Assembly: GCA_024639335.1 (NCBI GenBank)
Contig: JAHEIN010000013.1
Location: 1 to 32,426 of the forward strand
Reading direction: 5' to 3'
DNA from: a bacterium
GTDB taxonomy: Bacteria; Actinomycetota; Acidimicrobiia; Spongiisociales; ZC4RG35
DNA: 32,426 bases
Shown: piece by piece, positions 1 through 9,405 of the stretch
Layout: each line of letters starts with the position of its first letter
Position numbering within the stretch: the stretch's first letter is position 1
Made by a program: the position numbers and the translations under genes
The notes under the pieces: model-generated
Database searches by the model: none
Seen by the model: only the letters and a program-made list of their open reading frames with translations
Told to the model about the DNA's origin: nothing

Positions 1-1
1 G

Positions 2-100
2 ATGAAGCCGCGGCTGCTGGGACGCGAGTCCTTCGTCAAGATCTTCGACCGGGTCGGCGCACCGGCTCAGGAGACGGATCTCTTCACCGGGCTGCGGTGA
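2..100 (+). CDS. C-terminal fragment of a CDS truncated by the window edge (...MKPRLLGRESFVKIFDRVGAPAQETDLFTGLR*)
   Basis: Open frame from position 2 to TGA at 98-100, followed 4 nt later by the GTG start of the next gene. Family not identifiable. Confidence 0.45.
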   Translation: MKPRLLGRESFVKIFDRVGAPAQETDLFTGLR

Positions 101-104
101 TGAC

Positions 105-920
105 GTGACCGCCGCCTCCCGGTGGCGGCAAGCGCTCGAAGCATGGGCGCTGCCCGACGAGTTGCTAGCCAGAGCCGAGGAATCACCGTATGGCTGGTCT
201 CAGGACCTGTGGAAACGTCGCAGCGCCATCGCAGCAGAGACGGAGCTGCCTGTGACGTGCGAGATCGTTGCGAAGCTGATGCCCGGCGACGGCACACTGC
301 TCGACATCGGCGTCGGCCGGGGGAGAGTATCCCTCCCGATCGCCGACGGCCTGTCCCGGCTGATCGGTGTCGATGAGAGCCGCGAGATGCTGGCCGGGTT
401 CAGTGAGGATGCAGGTCGGCGATCGACGAGCGTCGAGACGTTCGAAGGGAGATGGCCCGACATCGCACCGTCCGTGCCCCTCGCCGATGTCGTGATGGCG
501 GCGAACGTCGCCTACAACGTGGCCGACATCGGCCCTTTCGTTCAGGCGATGATCGACCACGCTCGGGCCGCCGCCGTTCTGGAGGTCACCGATAGACATC
601 CCTGGTCGCATCTCGCGCCTCTCTTTCGCGCAGTCCACGATCTCGACCGACCCGACGGGCCGACCGCCGAAGACCTGGTTGCCGTGATCGTCGAGATGAC
701 CGGAATCGAGCCCGCCGTGCACCGCTGGGAGCGACCAGGTCACATCTGGTACGAGAGCTGGGACGAACTGCTCGATCACTACGGCCGCCGGCTCGTCGTT
801 CCCAAGGCCGAGCGTCACATCCTTCGCCCGCTCCTCGAGCCCGAGGTCATTTCCGAAGGCGGCCGTCTCCGCGTCGGTGACAAACCAACGGCGTTCGCCA
901 CCATCGTGGTTGGTCGGTAG
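105..920 (+). CDS. class I SAM-dependent methyltransferase
   Basis: 271 aa; motif I-like LLDIGVGRGRVSLPIA and GVDESREML. GTG start. Confidence 0.85.
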   Translation: MTAASRWRQALEAWALPDELLARAEESPYGWSQDLWKRRSAIAAETELPVTCEIVAKLMPGDGTLLDIGVGRGRVSLPIADGLSRLIGVDESREMLAGFSEDAGRRSTSVETFEGRWPDIAPSVPLADVVMAANVAYNVADIGPFVQAMIDHARAAAVLEVTDRHPWSHLAPLFRAVHDLDRPDGPTAEDLVAVIVEMTGIEPAVHRWERPGHIWYESWDELLDHYGRRLVVPKAERHILRPLLEPEVISEGGRLRVGDKPTAFATIVVGR

Positions 921-1028
921 CCGCGGGTACCCTTGTCAGATCCGCAGTCGACGGGGCTGTGAACCGTCGACGGTCAACTGTGGACCGGCCAGGGTCCCGT
1001 TCGTATTCATCTCCCCGAAAGCCTTCCC

Positions 1029-2627
1029 ATGCTCATCGTGCGCGACCTCTCGATCGAAACTGGGCCCCGCGTCCTCATCGACGGGGCGAGCTTCAGCGTG
1101 CAACCCGGCGATCGAATGGGGCTGGTGGGTCGAAACGGGGCTGGGAAGACCACCCTGATGCGCACGCTCGTCGGGGAACTGGAACCTTCGGCCGGCGCGA
1201 TCACGCGGACCGGCCACGTCGGCTACTTCTCTCAGGAAGCCGTCCTCCCCGGTCTCGAGTATCCCGAAATGACCGCCCTCGAGCGCATTCTCGCCGCCAG
1301 GGAGATCGGCGCCATGCAGCACCAGATCGAAGAGACCCGTCGCAAGATGGAAGCCGTCACCGGAACCGAACGCGACATGATGATCCGCCGGTTCGCCCGT
1401 CTCCAGGACGAGTTCGACGCCAAAGGCGGATACGTTGCGGAGGCTGAAGCCAAGCGCACAGCCGCCAATCTCGGGATCGACAACGAGGATCTCAGCCAAC
1501 CGGTCGCAACCATGTCGGGAGGACAGCGACGCAGAGTAGAACTCGCACGGATCCTCTTCTCCGAGACCGACGTCATGCTGTTGGACGAGCCGACCAACCA
1601 CCTCGACCTCGATGCCAAGGCGTGGCTCGTCGACTATCTGACCGGCTACAAGGGTGCGCTCCTCGTGATTTCGCACGACCTCCCGCTCCTCGACGAGGGC
1701 ATCACGTCGGTGCTCGCACTCGAACACCAGACGGTCGAGACGTATCGGGGCAACTACTCGTCGTATCTGATCGAGAGAGAGGCCCGGCGCGAGCAGCGGG
1801 AACGCGAACGGAAACAGCAGGACGCCGAGATCGCCCGGCTCGAAGCCAACGTTCGGCGCTTCAAGGGCTCGTCGGAGAAGATGGCCCGGGTTGCCAAGTC
1901 GATGGAGACTCGGGTCGAACGGATGAAGTCCGAGCTGGTCGACGTGCAGCGGCGCGGCCGCAACGTGAAGGTCCAGTTCCCCCAGCCACCGAAGTCGGGA
2001 CGAGTGCCGCTCGAAGCGAAGAGTGTCGCCAAGGCCTACGGCGACAACGTCGTGTTCGTCGACGTCGATGTCGCCGTCGAGCGCGGCGAGCACGTGATGA
2101 TCATGGGCCTCAACGGCGCCGGCAAGACCACTCTGCTCCGAATCCTCGCCGGTGAAGTGACCGCCGACCTCGGTGAGATCACGATCGGATATCAGACGAC
2201 GCTCGGCTATTACGCACAGGAGCACGAGCAGATCCGTGCCGGCGAGACGGTGCTCGACCACATGCGCCGGGTCTCGGGACTACCCGACCTTCAGTTGCGC
2301 AGCCTGCTGGGGCACTTCCTCCTGGCCGACAAGGTCGAACAGGACGCATCGAGCCTCTCCGGCGGAGAGAAGACCAAGCTCGCGCTGGCCATGCTGATGA
2401 CGTCACGGCCGAACGTGCTGCTGTTGGACGAGCCCACCAACAACCTCGACCCGCAGGCAAAAGAAGCGCTGCTAGGCGCTCTGCTCCAGTACCAGGGAAC
2501 GATCATCCTGGTGTCACACGACACCGACTTCGTCGCAGAGCTCGCCCCCGACAGGGCGATCATGATGCCCGAGGGGTCGATGCACTACTTCGACGAGTCG
2601 ATGCTGGAGCTGATCGCCCTCGCCTGA
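1029..2627 (+). CDS. ABC-F family ATP-binding cassette protein (two NBDs)
   Basis: Two Walker A motifs (GRNGAGKTT, GLNGAGKTT), signatures MSGGQ and LSGGEKTK, LLDEPTNHLD and LLDEPTNNLD, charged interdomain linker, no transmembrane domain. Confidence 0.95.
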   Translation: MLIVRDLSIETGPRVLIDGASFSVQPGDRMGLVGRNGAGKTTLMRTLVGELEPSAGAITRTGHVGYFSQEAVLPGLEYPEMTALERILAAREIGAMQHQIEETRRKMEAVTGTERDMMIRRFARLQDEFDAKGGYVAEAEAKRTAANLGIDNEDLSQPVATMSGGQRRRVELARILFSETDVMLLDEPTNHLDLDAKAWLVDYLTGYKGALLVISHDLPLLDEGITSVLALEHQTVETYRGNYSSYLIEREARREQRERERKQQDAEIARLEANVRRFKGSSEKMARVAKSMETRVERMKSELVDVQRRGRNVKVQFPQPPKSGRVPLEAKSVAKAYGDNVVFVDVDVAVERGEHVMIMGLNGAGKTTLLRILAGEVTADLGEITIGYQTTLGYYAQEHEQIRAGETVLDHMRRVSGLPDLQLRSLLGHFLLADKVEQDASSLSGGEKTKLALAMLMTSRPNVLLLDEPTNNLDPQAKEALLGALLQYQGTIILVSHDTDFVAELAPDRAIMMPEGSMHYFDESMLELIALA

Positions 2628-3134
2628 TCAGCTGAACGCAGCGAAGAGCGCAAGCCCCAAGACCACTGCCAACAAGATGCCGATGATGAAGAGAACGCCG
2701 AACGGCAACAGCACCGTTGCAACTGCGCTCCCGTCCCCGACTTCGTTGACTTCACGCACCGCCCGGATCTGTATGACGAGTGAATAGGCGAGGCCGACGA
2801 TCCCCAGGATCGGAAGGATGCCGATCGCAAAGGGCGCCGCGGCGAATCCGATCGGGCGCACGAGCTGGCTATATGGCGCCTGCCCCCCGAACATCTTGCC
2901 GGTGAAGAACAGCAGGCCCGTCCAGACGAACAGGCCGATGACACCGAAGATCGCACCGAAGATGATGCCCGCAATCAGATTCGTGTCGCTGGAGATACTG
3001 CTGATCGCCGACGCAACCGCCGAGATGCCGACGGCGGTCCCGGTGGCACGCTCGTCCTCGGCGATCTCCTTGAAAACAGTCGAGTCGAGTTTCAACACTC
3101 GTGTGAGTCGTTCGATGACCTGATCCACTGCCAC
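2628..3134 (-). CDS. Yip1-family integral membrane protein
   Basis: 168 aa with several hydrophobic helices; Yip1-like arrangement (RLTRVLKLDSTVFKEIAEDERATGTA...). Convergent with the ABC-F gene. Confidence 0.7.
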   Translation of the reverse strand: MAVDQVIERLTRVLKLDSTVFKEIAEDERATGTAVGISAVASAISSISSDTNLIAGIIFGAIFGVIGLFVWTGLLFFTGKMFGGQAPYSQLVRPIGFAAAPFAIGILPILGIVGLAYSLVIQIRAVREVNEVGDGSAVATVLLPFGVLFIIGILLAVVLGLALFAAFS

Positions 3135-3256
3135 GCATCCTTCGTCGACGGCCGAGGCGGATCATACCGATTCGATCTTCGGAGCCGCGGGTCCAATCGA
3201 AGCCGGACGCAGCGTTGGCACGACGCCGCCGTGAATGGTCGGGTAATTTCGGCTCC

Positions 3257-3925
3257 GTGGGTTTGATCGACGAGGCAAGTGCTCTGCTCGAAGTTGATGC
3301 AGATCCGGTTCGAGCAGAGGACATGGCCGCATATCTGAAGACAGACATGCCCTTCTACGGCGTGTCGTCGCCGGAGCGGCGACACATCATGAAGCAGCTG
3401 GCGACGCGGTTCGCGCCGTCGACCAACGACGAGTACCGACGCCAAGTCGCAGGCCTCTGGACGCAACCGCACCGTGAGGAGAAGTACCTGGCCATCGACT
3501 GGGCGAGACGTCACCGCACGTTCATCTCGTTCGAGAACCTCGATCTCTACGAGCGCATGATCACAGACGGCGCGTGGTGGGACCTCGTCGACGACATCGC
3601 CGCCAACCTGATCGGGGCGGTGGTTCGAGCCGATCTCGAGTTGATGCGCCCCGTGCTCGAACGATGGCTGAACGGTGATGATCTCTGGCTCCGTCGGACT
3701 GTGATCATCTGCCAGCTGAAATCGAAGGCCGATACCGACACCGAGTTGCTCTTCGACGCTTGTGAACGAACCGCCCACGAGACCGACTTCTTCATCCGCA
3801 AGGCGATCGGCTGGGCGCTGCGGCAACACTCGAAGATCGATCCAGGTGCGGTTCGGGGATTCATCGACCGTCACCGAGACGATCTGTCGGGCCTCAGTCT
3901 GCGAGAAGCCACCAAGTACCTGTGA
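3257..3925 (+). CDS. DNA alkylation repair protein (AlkD-like HEAT repeat)
   Basis: YGVSSPERRHIMKQL, EEKYLAIDWARRH, WWDLVDDIAANLIG, FFIRKAIGWALRQHSKIDP are typical of the AlkD family. GTG start chosen inside ORF 3215-3925. Confidence 0.88.
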   Translation: MGLIDEASALLEVDADPVRAEDMAAYLKTDMPFYGVSSPERRHIMKQLATRFAPSTNDEYRRQVAGLWTQPHREEKYLAIDWARRHRTFISFENLDLYERMITDGAWWDLVDDIAANLIGAVVRADLELMRPVLERWLNGDDLWLRRTVIICQLKSKADTDTELLFDACERTAHETDFFIRKAIGWALRQHSKIDPGAVRGFIDRHRDDLSGLSLREATKYL

Positions 3926-3935
3926 AGGGAGAACA

Positions 3936-4430
3936 ATGCGACGGTTGATTCTGTTCAGACACGGTAAATCCGACTGGCATGCGCCTCACGGATCGGACCA
4001 CGAGCGACCATTGAACAAGCGAGGTATCGAGGCGGCCAAGGCGATGGGACGTGTTCTCGCCCGATCCGGGCTGGACCCGGATCATGCGATCAGTTCGTCG
4101 GCGGTACGTGCGAAGACGACACTGGAATTCGCACATGAGGCCGGCGGCTGGGAGTGCGGAGTAGAGGTGACCGACGCGTTGTACGGGACAACGGCAAAAG
4201 GGGCCCTCGCCGTCGCTTGCGAAGCGCCGTCAGACGCCCAGTCGCTGATGCTCGTCGGACACGAGCCAACGTGGAGCGAAGTTGCTCATCGAGTGACCGG
4301 CGGTTCCCTGGTGGTCAAGACGGCAACGGTCGTCGGGATTGATCTCGCCATCGATGACTGGCGACATGTCGATACTCGAGGGAGTGTGGTGTTCGTGTTC
4401 CAGCCGAGAGCTTTCGCCGGCTGGGTTTGA
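3936..4430 (+). CDS. SixA-like histidine phosphatase
   Basis: MRRLILFRHGKSDW (RHG motif), HERPLNKRGIEAAKAMGRVL, MLVGHEPTWSEVAHRVTGG. Start at the internal ATG 3936. Confidence 0.9.
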   Translation: MRRLILFRHGKSDWHAPHGSDHERPLNKRGIEAAKAMGRVLARSGLDPDHAISSSAVRAKTTLEFAHEAGGWECGVEVTDALYGTTAKGALAVACEAPSDAQSLMLVGHEPTWSEVAHRVTGGSLVVKTATVVGIDLAIDDWRHVDTRGSVVFVFQPRAFAGWV

Positions 4431-4505
4431 CGCGATTCGGGCGCTGGTCTGGGAGTGGTGTTGCGCCTGCGGGTGCCCCCTTGTCGTGCCCGGGCATGTG
4501 CCGCA

Positions 4506-4521
4506 GGCGAGGCCCCTCGCC
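4506..4521. repeat. intergenic inverted repeat GGCGAGG-CC-CCTCGCC (REP-like or bidirectional terminator candidate)
   Basis: Perfect 7-bp arms with a 2-nt loop, between convergent genes and followed by CCTACC. Confidence 0.45.
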
Positions 4522-4627
4522 CCTACCGATCGTGTATCCGGGGGCGCGGGCGACTCGGGCAGTCCTGGGCTGTCGACTCGGACTGGGCGCGTCTCGGTGA
4601 GTGGTGCATCTTCCCGGTGATGGCGGG

Positions 4628-4999
4628 CTACGCGTCTCGATACCTGCGACGAATCCTGATCGGGCCTTTGGCCGATGACGGGTCCACGACTCCGGCGTGC
4701 TGGGTGATCTCAACATCGCCGGTTGCGACCAGCCGTCTCGCCGCCATGCGGGTGTCCTCCATCAGGTCACGCCACTCGTCGGGGGACACCGCCTGGGCCG
4801 CATCCGACGGGCAGATCGTCCCCGAGCGTGAACTCAGAAGCACCAGGATCGTCTTCTCGAGCTCGCAATCACGGGCGTTGAGCTTCCGACGGCGGCAGCC
4901 ATCCGAGCAGTAGCGGACCGAGTCCCAGTTGCGCTCCCACTTCTTGCGCCATTCGATCCGGCGACCGCACACCGAGCAGGTCTTCTCGGGATGGGTCAA
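4628..4999 (-). CDS. DUF2256-DUF3253 fusion protein
   Basis: N-term zinc-ribbon-like [34 protein letters not shown] (DUF2256). C-term [64 protein letters not shown] (DUF3253). TTG start 3 nt after the korB stop. Confidence 0.8.
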   Translation of the reverse strand: MTHPEKTCSVCGRRIEWRKKWERNWDSVRYCSDGCRRRKLNARDCELEKTILVLLSSRSGTICPSDAAQAVSPDEWRDLMEDTRMAARRLVATGDVEITQHAGVVDPSSAKGPIRIRRRYRDA

Positions 5000-5002
5000 G
5001 GG

Positions 5003-6013
5003 TCAGTCGACCGTCCAGGTTCCGTGCGACGCCAACAGCGCCGAGAGGTCTCCCGGGCCACGGTCCGATTGCGCTTCGACCAACTGCGCCGACATGACCG
5101 ATTCGTAGGTCGGGCGCTGGACCTTCCGAATGATGCCCAGTGGCGTGGGACCGTCCGGGTTGTGGCTCAGCCGGCTGAGCGAGAAGGCGATCGTCGGGTC
5201 CTGCCGTTCAGGATCGTGCACGAGAATCTCGGAAGCGTCCACGGCGGCTCGGTCGACGATGTGGCACTGGCCGTCGCGGAGAACGACGGCTTTCTCGTCG
5301 TCCGCGCCGAAGATGATCGGTTCCCCCGCTTCCAGGTTGATCCGGTTGTGCTCCCGCTCACCTTTGCCGGTGAGTGCGATGAACGCCTTGTCGTTGAAGA
5401 CGTTGCAGTTCTGGTAGATCTCGATCAGCGCCGAACCCTGGTGCTCGTGGGCAGCCTTCAGGAGCGACTGGGTGTGGTTGCGGTCCATGTCGAGCGTTCG
5501 GCCCACGAACGTCGCCTCGGCGCCCAATGCCAGCGACACGGGGTTGAACGGGTAGTCGATCGATCCCATGGGGGTGGACTTCGTCCGCTTGCCGATCTCC
5601 GACGTCGGCGAGTACTGGCCCTTCGTGAGCCCGTAGATCTGGTTGTTGAACAGCAAGATCTTGATGTTCATGTTCCGCCGGAGCGCGTGGATCAAGTGGT
5701 TGCCGCCGATCGAGAGTGCGTCACCGTCGCCGGTGATGACCCAGACCGACAGGTCGGGGCGGCTGGAGCTGAGACCGCTGGCGATGGCGGGTGCGCGCCC
5801 GTGGATCGTGTGCATCCCGTACGTGTTCATGTAGTAGGGAAAACGCGACGAGCAACCGATACCCGAGATGAAGACGATTTCCTCGCGCTTCACCCCCAGA
5901 TCGGCCATGAAGCCCTGCACGGAGGCGAGGATCGTGTAGTCCCCGCAGCCCGGGCACCAACGAACCTCCTGGTCCGTCTGGAAGTCTGCGCGTGTGTATG
6001 TGGGTGTGGTCAT
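5003..6013 (-). CDS. korB: 2-oxoacid (2-oxoglutarate) :ferredoxin oxidoreductase beta subunit
   Basis: RWCPGCGDYTILASVQ, GIGCSSRFPYYMNTYGMHTIHGRAPAIASGL, GDGDALSIGGNHLIHALRRN (TPP motif). ATGA overlap with korA; the ORF's 5' extension is spurious. Confidence 0.95.
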   Translation of the reverse strand: MTTPTYTRADFQTDQEVRWCPGCGDYTILASVQGFMADLGVKREEIVFISGIGCSSRFPYYMNTYGMHTIHGRAPAIASGLSSSRPDLSVWVITGDGDALSIGGNHLIHALRRNMNIKILLFNNQIYGLTKGQYSPTSEIGKRTKSTPMGSIDYPFNPVSLALGAEATFVGRTLDMDRNHTQSLLKAAHEHQGSALIEIYQNCNVFNDKAFIALTGKGEREHNRINLEAGEPIIFGADDEKAVVLRDGQCHIVDRAAVDASEILVHDPERQDPTIAFSLSRLSHNPDGPTPLGIIRKVQRPTYESVMSAQLVEAQSDRGPGDLSALLASHGTWTVD

Positions 6014-7887
6014 TCTGAGATCAGCTCCATGATTCTCTCTTCGATCTCGGACACTTTGAAGGGCTCGCCTGCGATCTTGTCGAGGCCCACGGCGTTCGAC
6101 AAGAACTCGGCCCGCAGGACGTATCTCAGCTGGCCGCTGTTCATCTCGGGCACGAGGACTTTCTCGAATCGATCGAGTACCTCGCCGAGATTCGCCGGGA
6201 ACGGATGGAGGTGTCGGAGGTGGGTGGTAGCGACTTTCTCGCCCTGCTTGCGCAGATTCCTGGCAGCGGCCGTGATCGGGCCGTGTGTGGAGCCCCAACC
6301 GATCACGAGGATGCGGGAATCCTCGTCGCCTTCGACCTCGACTGGTGAGATGTCATTGGCGATGTTGTCGACCTTCCATGCCCGGGTGTCGGTCATGAGC
6401 TGGTGGTTGTTGGGGTCGTACGACACGTTGCCGCTGATCGAGTCCTTCTCGAGCCCGCCCAGACGATGCTCCAATCCCGGGGTGCCGGGAATGGCCCACG
6501 GGCGGGCGAATGTGTCGATGTCCCGCATGTATGGAAGGAACTTCTGGTCCGGTCCATTCGGCTTGTTGGCGAACGAAACCTTCAGATCGGGGAGGTCGTT
6601 CAGATCGGGAAGTCGCCACGGCTCGGTGCCGTTGGCGACCTGGTTGTCGGACAGCAGGATGACCGGTGTCATGTATTTCAGGGCGATCCGGGCAGCCTCG
6701 ATGGCGGTGTCGAACGCATCCGATGGCGACGCCGCCGCCACCACCGGGAGCGGCGACTCTCCGTGGCGACCGAAGAGCGAGAACAACAGATCGGTCTGCT
6801 CCGGCTTGGTGGGCATGCCGGTAGAAGGGCCCGCCCGCTGAACGTTGACCACGATCATGGGCAACTCGGCCATCATCGCCAGAGAAATCGCCTCGGACTT
6901 CAGGGCGATCCCCGGGCCAGACGAGCCGGTCACGGCGAGAGCACCACCGAACGCGGCACCGATCGTCGATCCGACCGCAGCGATCTCGTCCTCGGCCTGG
7001 AAGGTCCGAACGCCAAAGTTCTTGTGACGGGAGAGCTCATGCAGGATGTCGGAGGCCGGCGTGATCGGATAGGTGCCGTAGAACAGCGGAATGCTGGCCT
7101 GCTGAGCAGCGGCGATCAGACCCCAAGCCAGCGCCGTGTTGCCGTTGACATTGGTGTACGTGCCGGCCTCGAGCGGCGCCGGCTTCACGATGATCGTGGA
7201 CTTGGTGGCTTCGGTCGCGAACCCGAAGGTGTAGCCGGCCTCCAAGGCTGCGATATTGGCGGCAGCGACCTCGGACTTCTTGGCGAACTTCTCGTTGACC
7301 CATTCGATGGTTGGGTCCGTTGGCCGATTGAACAGCCAGCTGAGCAGCCCGAGGGCGAAGAAGTTCTTGGACCGGAGGACGTCGCGGCCGGAGACACCGG
7401 TGTCTTTTACCGCTTCCTTCGTGAGGGACTCCATCGGAACCTTGATCACCTTGAAGCCGGTGAGCGTGTCGTCCTCGAGCGGGTTCGCCTCGTAGCCGGC
7501 CTTGGAGAGGTTGCGCTCGACGAACGCTTCTTCGTTGAGGATGACGGTCCCGCCCTTGCGGAGATCGGGCAGGTGCTTCTTCAGCGCAGCGGGGTTCATC
7601 GCCACGAGACAATCTGGGTCGTCACCAGCGGTGAGGATGTCGTCGTGTGCGATCTGGATCTGGAACGAGCTGACACCGGGGAGGGTGCCGGCAGGAGCCC
7701 TGATCTCGGCGGGAAAGCTCGGAAGCGTGGCCAGATCGTTGCCGAACACCGCAGAAGCATCGGTGAATCGGGTCCCGGCCAACTGCATCCCGTCGCCAGA
7801 GTCGCCGGCCATTCGGATCACGACCCGGTCGACCTCGGTTGCGTCGGAGTCGGATGAAACATCGAGCGTGGCGGTTTCGTCGCTCAC
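6010..7887 (-). CDS. korA: 2-oxoacid:ferredoxin oxidoreductase alpha subunit with N-terminal gamma domain
   Basis: N-term gamma domain (VVIRMAGDSGDGMQLAGTRFTDASA) fused to alpha domain (YGTYPITPASDILHELSRHKNFGVRTFQAEDEIAAVGSTIGAAFGGALAVTGSSGPG). Confidence 0.95.
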   Translation of the reverse strand: MSDETATLDVSSDSDATEVDRVVIRMAGDSGDGMQLAGTRFTDASAVFGNDLATLPSFPAEIRAPAGTLPGVSSFQIQIAHDDILTAGDDPDCLVAMNPAALKKHLPDLRKGGTVILNEEAFVERNLSKAGYEANPLEDDTLTGFKVIKVPMESLTKEAVKDTGVSGRDVLRSKNFFALGLLSWLFNRPTDPTIEWVNEKFAKKSEVAAANIAALEAGYTFGFATEATKSTIIVKPAPLEAGTYTNVNGNTALAWGLIAAAQQASIPLFYGTYPITPASDILHELSRHKNFGVRTFQAEDEIAAVGSTIGAAFGGALAVTGSSGPGIALKSEAISLAMMAELPMIVVNVQRAGPSTGMPTKPEQTDLLFSLFGRHGESPLPVVAAASPSDAFDTAIEAARIALKYMTPVILLSDNQVANGTEPWRLPDLNDLPDLKVSFANKPNGPDQKFLPYMRDIDTFARPWAIPGTPGLEHRLGGLEKDSISGNVSYDPNNHQLMTDTRAWKVDNIANDISPVEVEGDEDSRILVIGWGSTHGPITAAARNLRKQGEKVATTHLRHLHPFPANLGEVLDRFEKVLVPEMNSGQLRYVLRAEFLSNAVGLDKIAGEPFKVSEIEERIMELISE

Positions 7888-8003
7888 AGCGTGTCACTTT
7901 CGTTGCGTGTTGTTGTTTTTGTTGTGGGCGTCTTCGGGGAAGTCCCACCCCGGCCCAGCGAGGTGAAAGTGTACGTCGATTCCGCGGCAATCCCAGGATC
8001 ACA

Positions 8004-8034
8004 CGTGTGAAAATCGCAGGCTCCGGTTGGAGCC
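8004..8034 (-). terminator. intrinsic terminator downstream of the amidase
   Basis: On the minus strand: GGCTCC-AACC-GGAGCC hairpin then TGCGATTTTC, starting 2 nt after the amidase stop. Confidence 0.6.
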
Positions 8035-8036
8035 GC

Positions 8037-9401
8037 TCAGATCTGGGGATCTCGCATCACTCCATGCTCGACGAGCGTGGCAGCGACGTCCAGGAGGCGA
8101 TGCTCCGACCACTCGGGAGCGATGATCTGAAGTGCTGGAGGAGGGCTTCCTTCTGCCGCCAGCGGTCCGACGATTGCCGGGTTTCCAGCGACATTCACGA
8201 GCGCTGTGAAATACGAGAGTGCCTTCCGGTAGAAGACGTCGCCTCCGATCGTGGGGACCGAGTCATCCCCGATCCTCTTCGAGGTCACGCCGGTGGCCGG
8301 CGTGATGACCAGATCGTGGGAGGCAAAGAGCTGTTCGAAGTGGTGTTGGATTCCGGCCCTCCAGGCGTGGGCCGCCACGTAGTCGTCGCTCCCGAGACCC
8401 ATGCCGTAGTCGAGACGTTCGTGAACGTCGGGACCGTACTCACGACCCTCTTCGAACCACGTGCGATGCACCGAAGCCGCTTCGGCACCACTGAGATTCA
8501 CGAGGTGGCGGCTGAGTGAGATCCCGGCGTCCGTGACGGTCTCCACGGAGGCCCCCAGTGATGCCAGCTGCGAGACCGCTTCGGCGAACGCCGACGCCAC
8601 CTCCTCCGATGTAGGGGCGTCGTCGATCCACGGGACCGGGACGGCTATTCGCACGCCGTTGAGGTCGGGTCGGGCTCCAGCGGGTGAGGTGGCCGGCCGC
8701 TGTGCGGACCAGGGATCGGACGGGTCGTGGCCCGCCATCACCTGATAGGCGAGCGACAGGTCACCGACCGTTGACGCAATGGGCCCGACGCTGTCGAGTG
8801 ATGGTGCGAGCGGGAACACACCGGTCAGCGGGATGCGACCATGGGTGACCTTCAGCCCATAGACCCCGCAGAGCGCAGCAGGCACGCGCACGGATCCACC
8901 CGTGTCGGTGCCGATCGCGATCGGGACTTGACCCGCAGCGACGGCTGCCGCCGAGCCACCTGAAGAACCTCCTGCCGAAGTGTCGGTGTCGAGTGGGTTG
9001 TGGACCGGTCCGAACCACGGGTTCTCCGACGAGAACCCGTAGGCGAACTCGTGGAGGTTGGTGCGAGACACGATCACGGCCCCAGCCGCTTCCAGCCGCT
9101 CCACCACGGTTGCAGACTGGTTTGGGACCGCAGCATGGAAGGACGATCCGCACGTGGTCGGGCGCCCGACCTGGTCGATGAGGTCTTTCAACGCGAGCGG
9201 AACCCCTGCCAGTGGACCGGTGGCGTCTCCGGACTCGTCGAGTTGATCGGCCCGCTCGAGTGCCCGGTCGGTGTCGATGAGCGTGGCCGTGTTGAGCCGT
9301 TCCTGCTGCGCCTCGGCCGTGATGAGGCTGCCGTGAACGGTGTCCCTCACGGTTCGCTCGCCTCGCCTGAGCTGTGCGACGATCTGGGAGGCGGTCAGCA
9401 T
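8037..9401 (-). CDS. amidase signature family protein
   Basis: LKDLIDQVGRPTTCGS, TDTSAGGSSGGSAAAVAAGQVPIAIGTDTGGSVRVPAALCGVYGLKVTHGRI gives the Ser-cisSer-Lys signature. Start at internal ATG 9401 (MLTASQIV). Confidence 0.93.
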   Translation of the reverse strand: MLTASQIVAQLRRGERTVRDTVHGSLITAEAQQERLNTATLIDTDRALERADQLDESGDATGPLAGVPLALKDLIDQVGRPTTCGSSFHAAVPNQSATVVERLEAAGAVIVSRTNLHEFAYGFSSENPWFGPVHNPLDTDTSAGGSSGGSAAAVAAGQVPIAIGTDTGGSVRVPAALCGVYGLKVTHGRIPLTGVFPLAPSLDSVGPIASTVGDLSLAYQVMAGHDPSDPWSAQRPATSPAGARPDLNGVRIAVPVPWIDDAPTSEEVASAFAEAVSQLASLGASVETVTDAGISLSRHLVNLSGAEAASVHRTWFEEGREYGPDVHERLDYGMGLGSDDYVAAHAWRAGIQHHFEQLFASHDLVITPATGVTSKRIGDDSVPTIGGDVFYRKALSYFTALVNVAGNPAIVGPLAAEGSPPPALQIIAPEWSEHRLLDVAATLVEHGVMRDPQI

Positions 9402-9405
9402 CGGC

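Noticed and set aside
936-2261. 441-aa minus-strand ORF opposite the ABC-F gene
   Set aside because: Shadow ORF; the plus strand has two complete Walker/signature sets.
4991-6841. 616-aa plus-strand ORF opposite korB/korA
   Set aside because: Antisense shadow of clear korAB coding sequence; no recognisable motifs.
6403-7857. 484-aa plus-strand ORF opposite korA
   Set aside because: Same reason; high-GC shadow frame.
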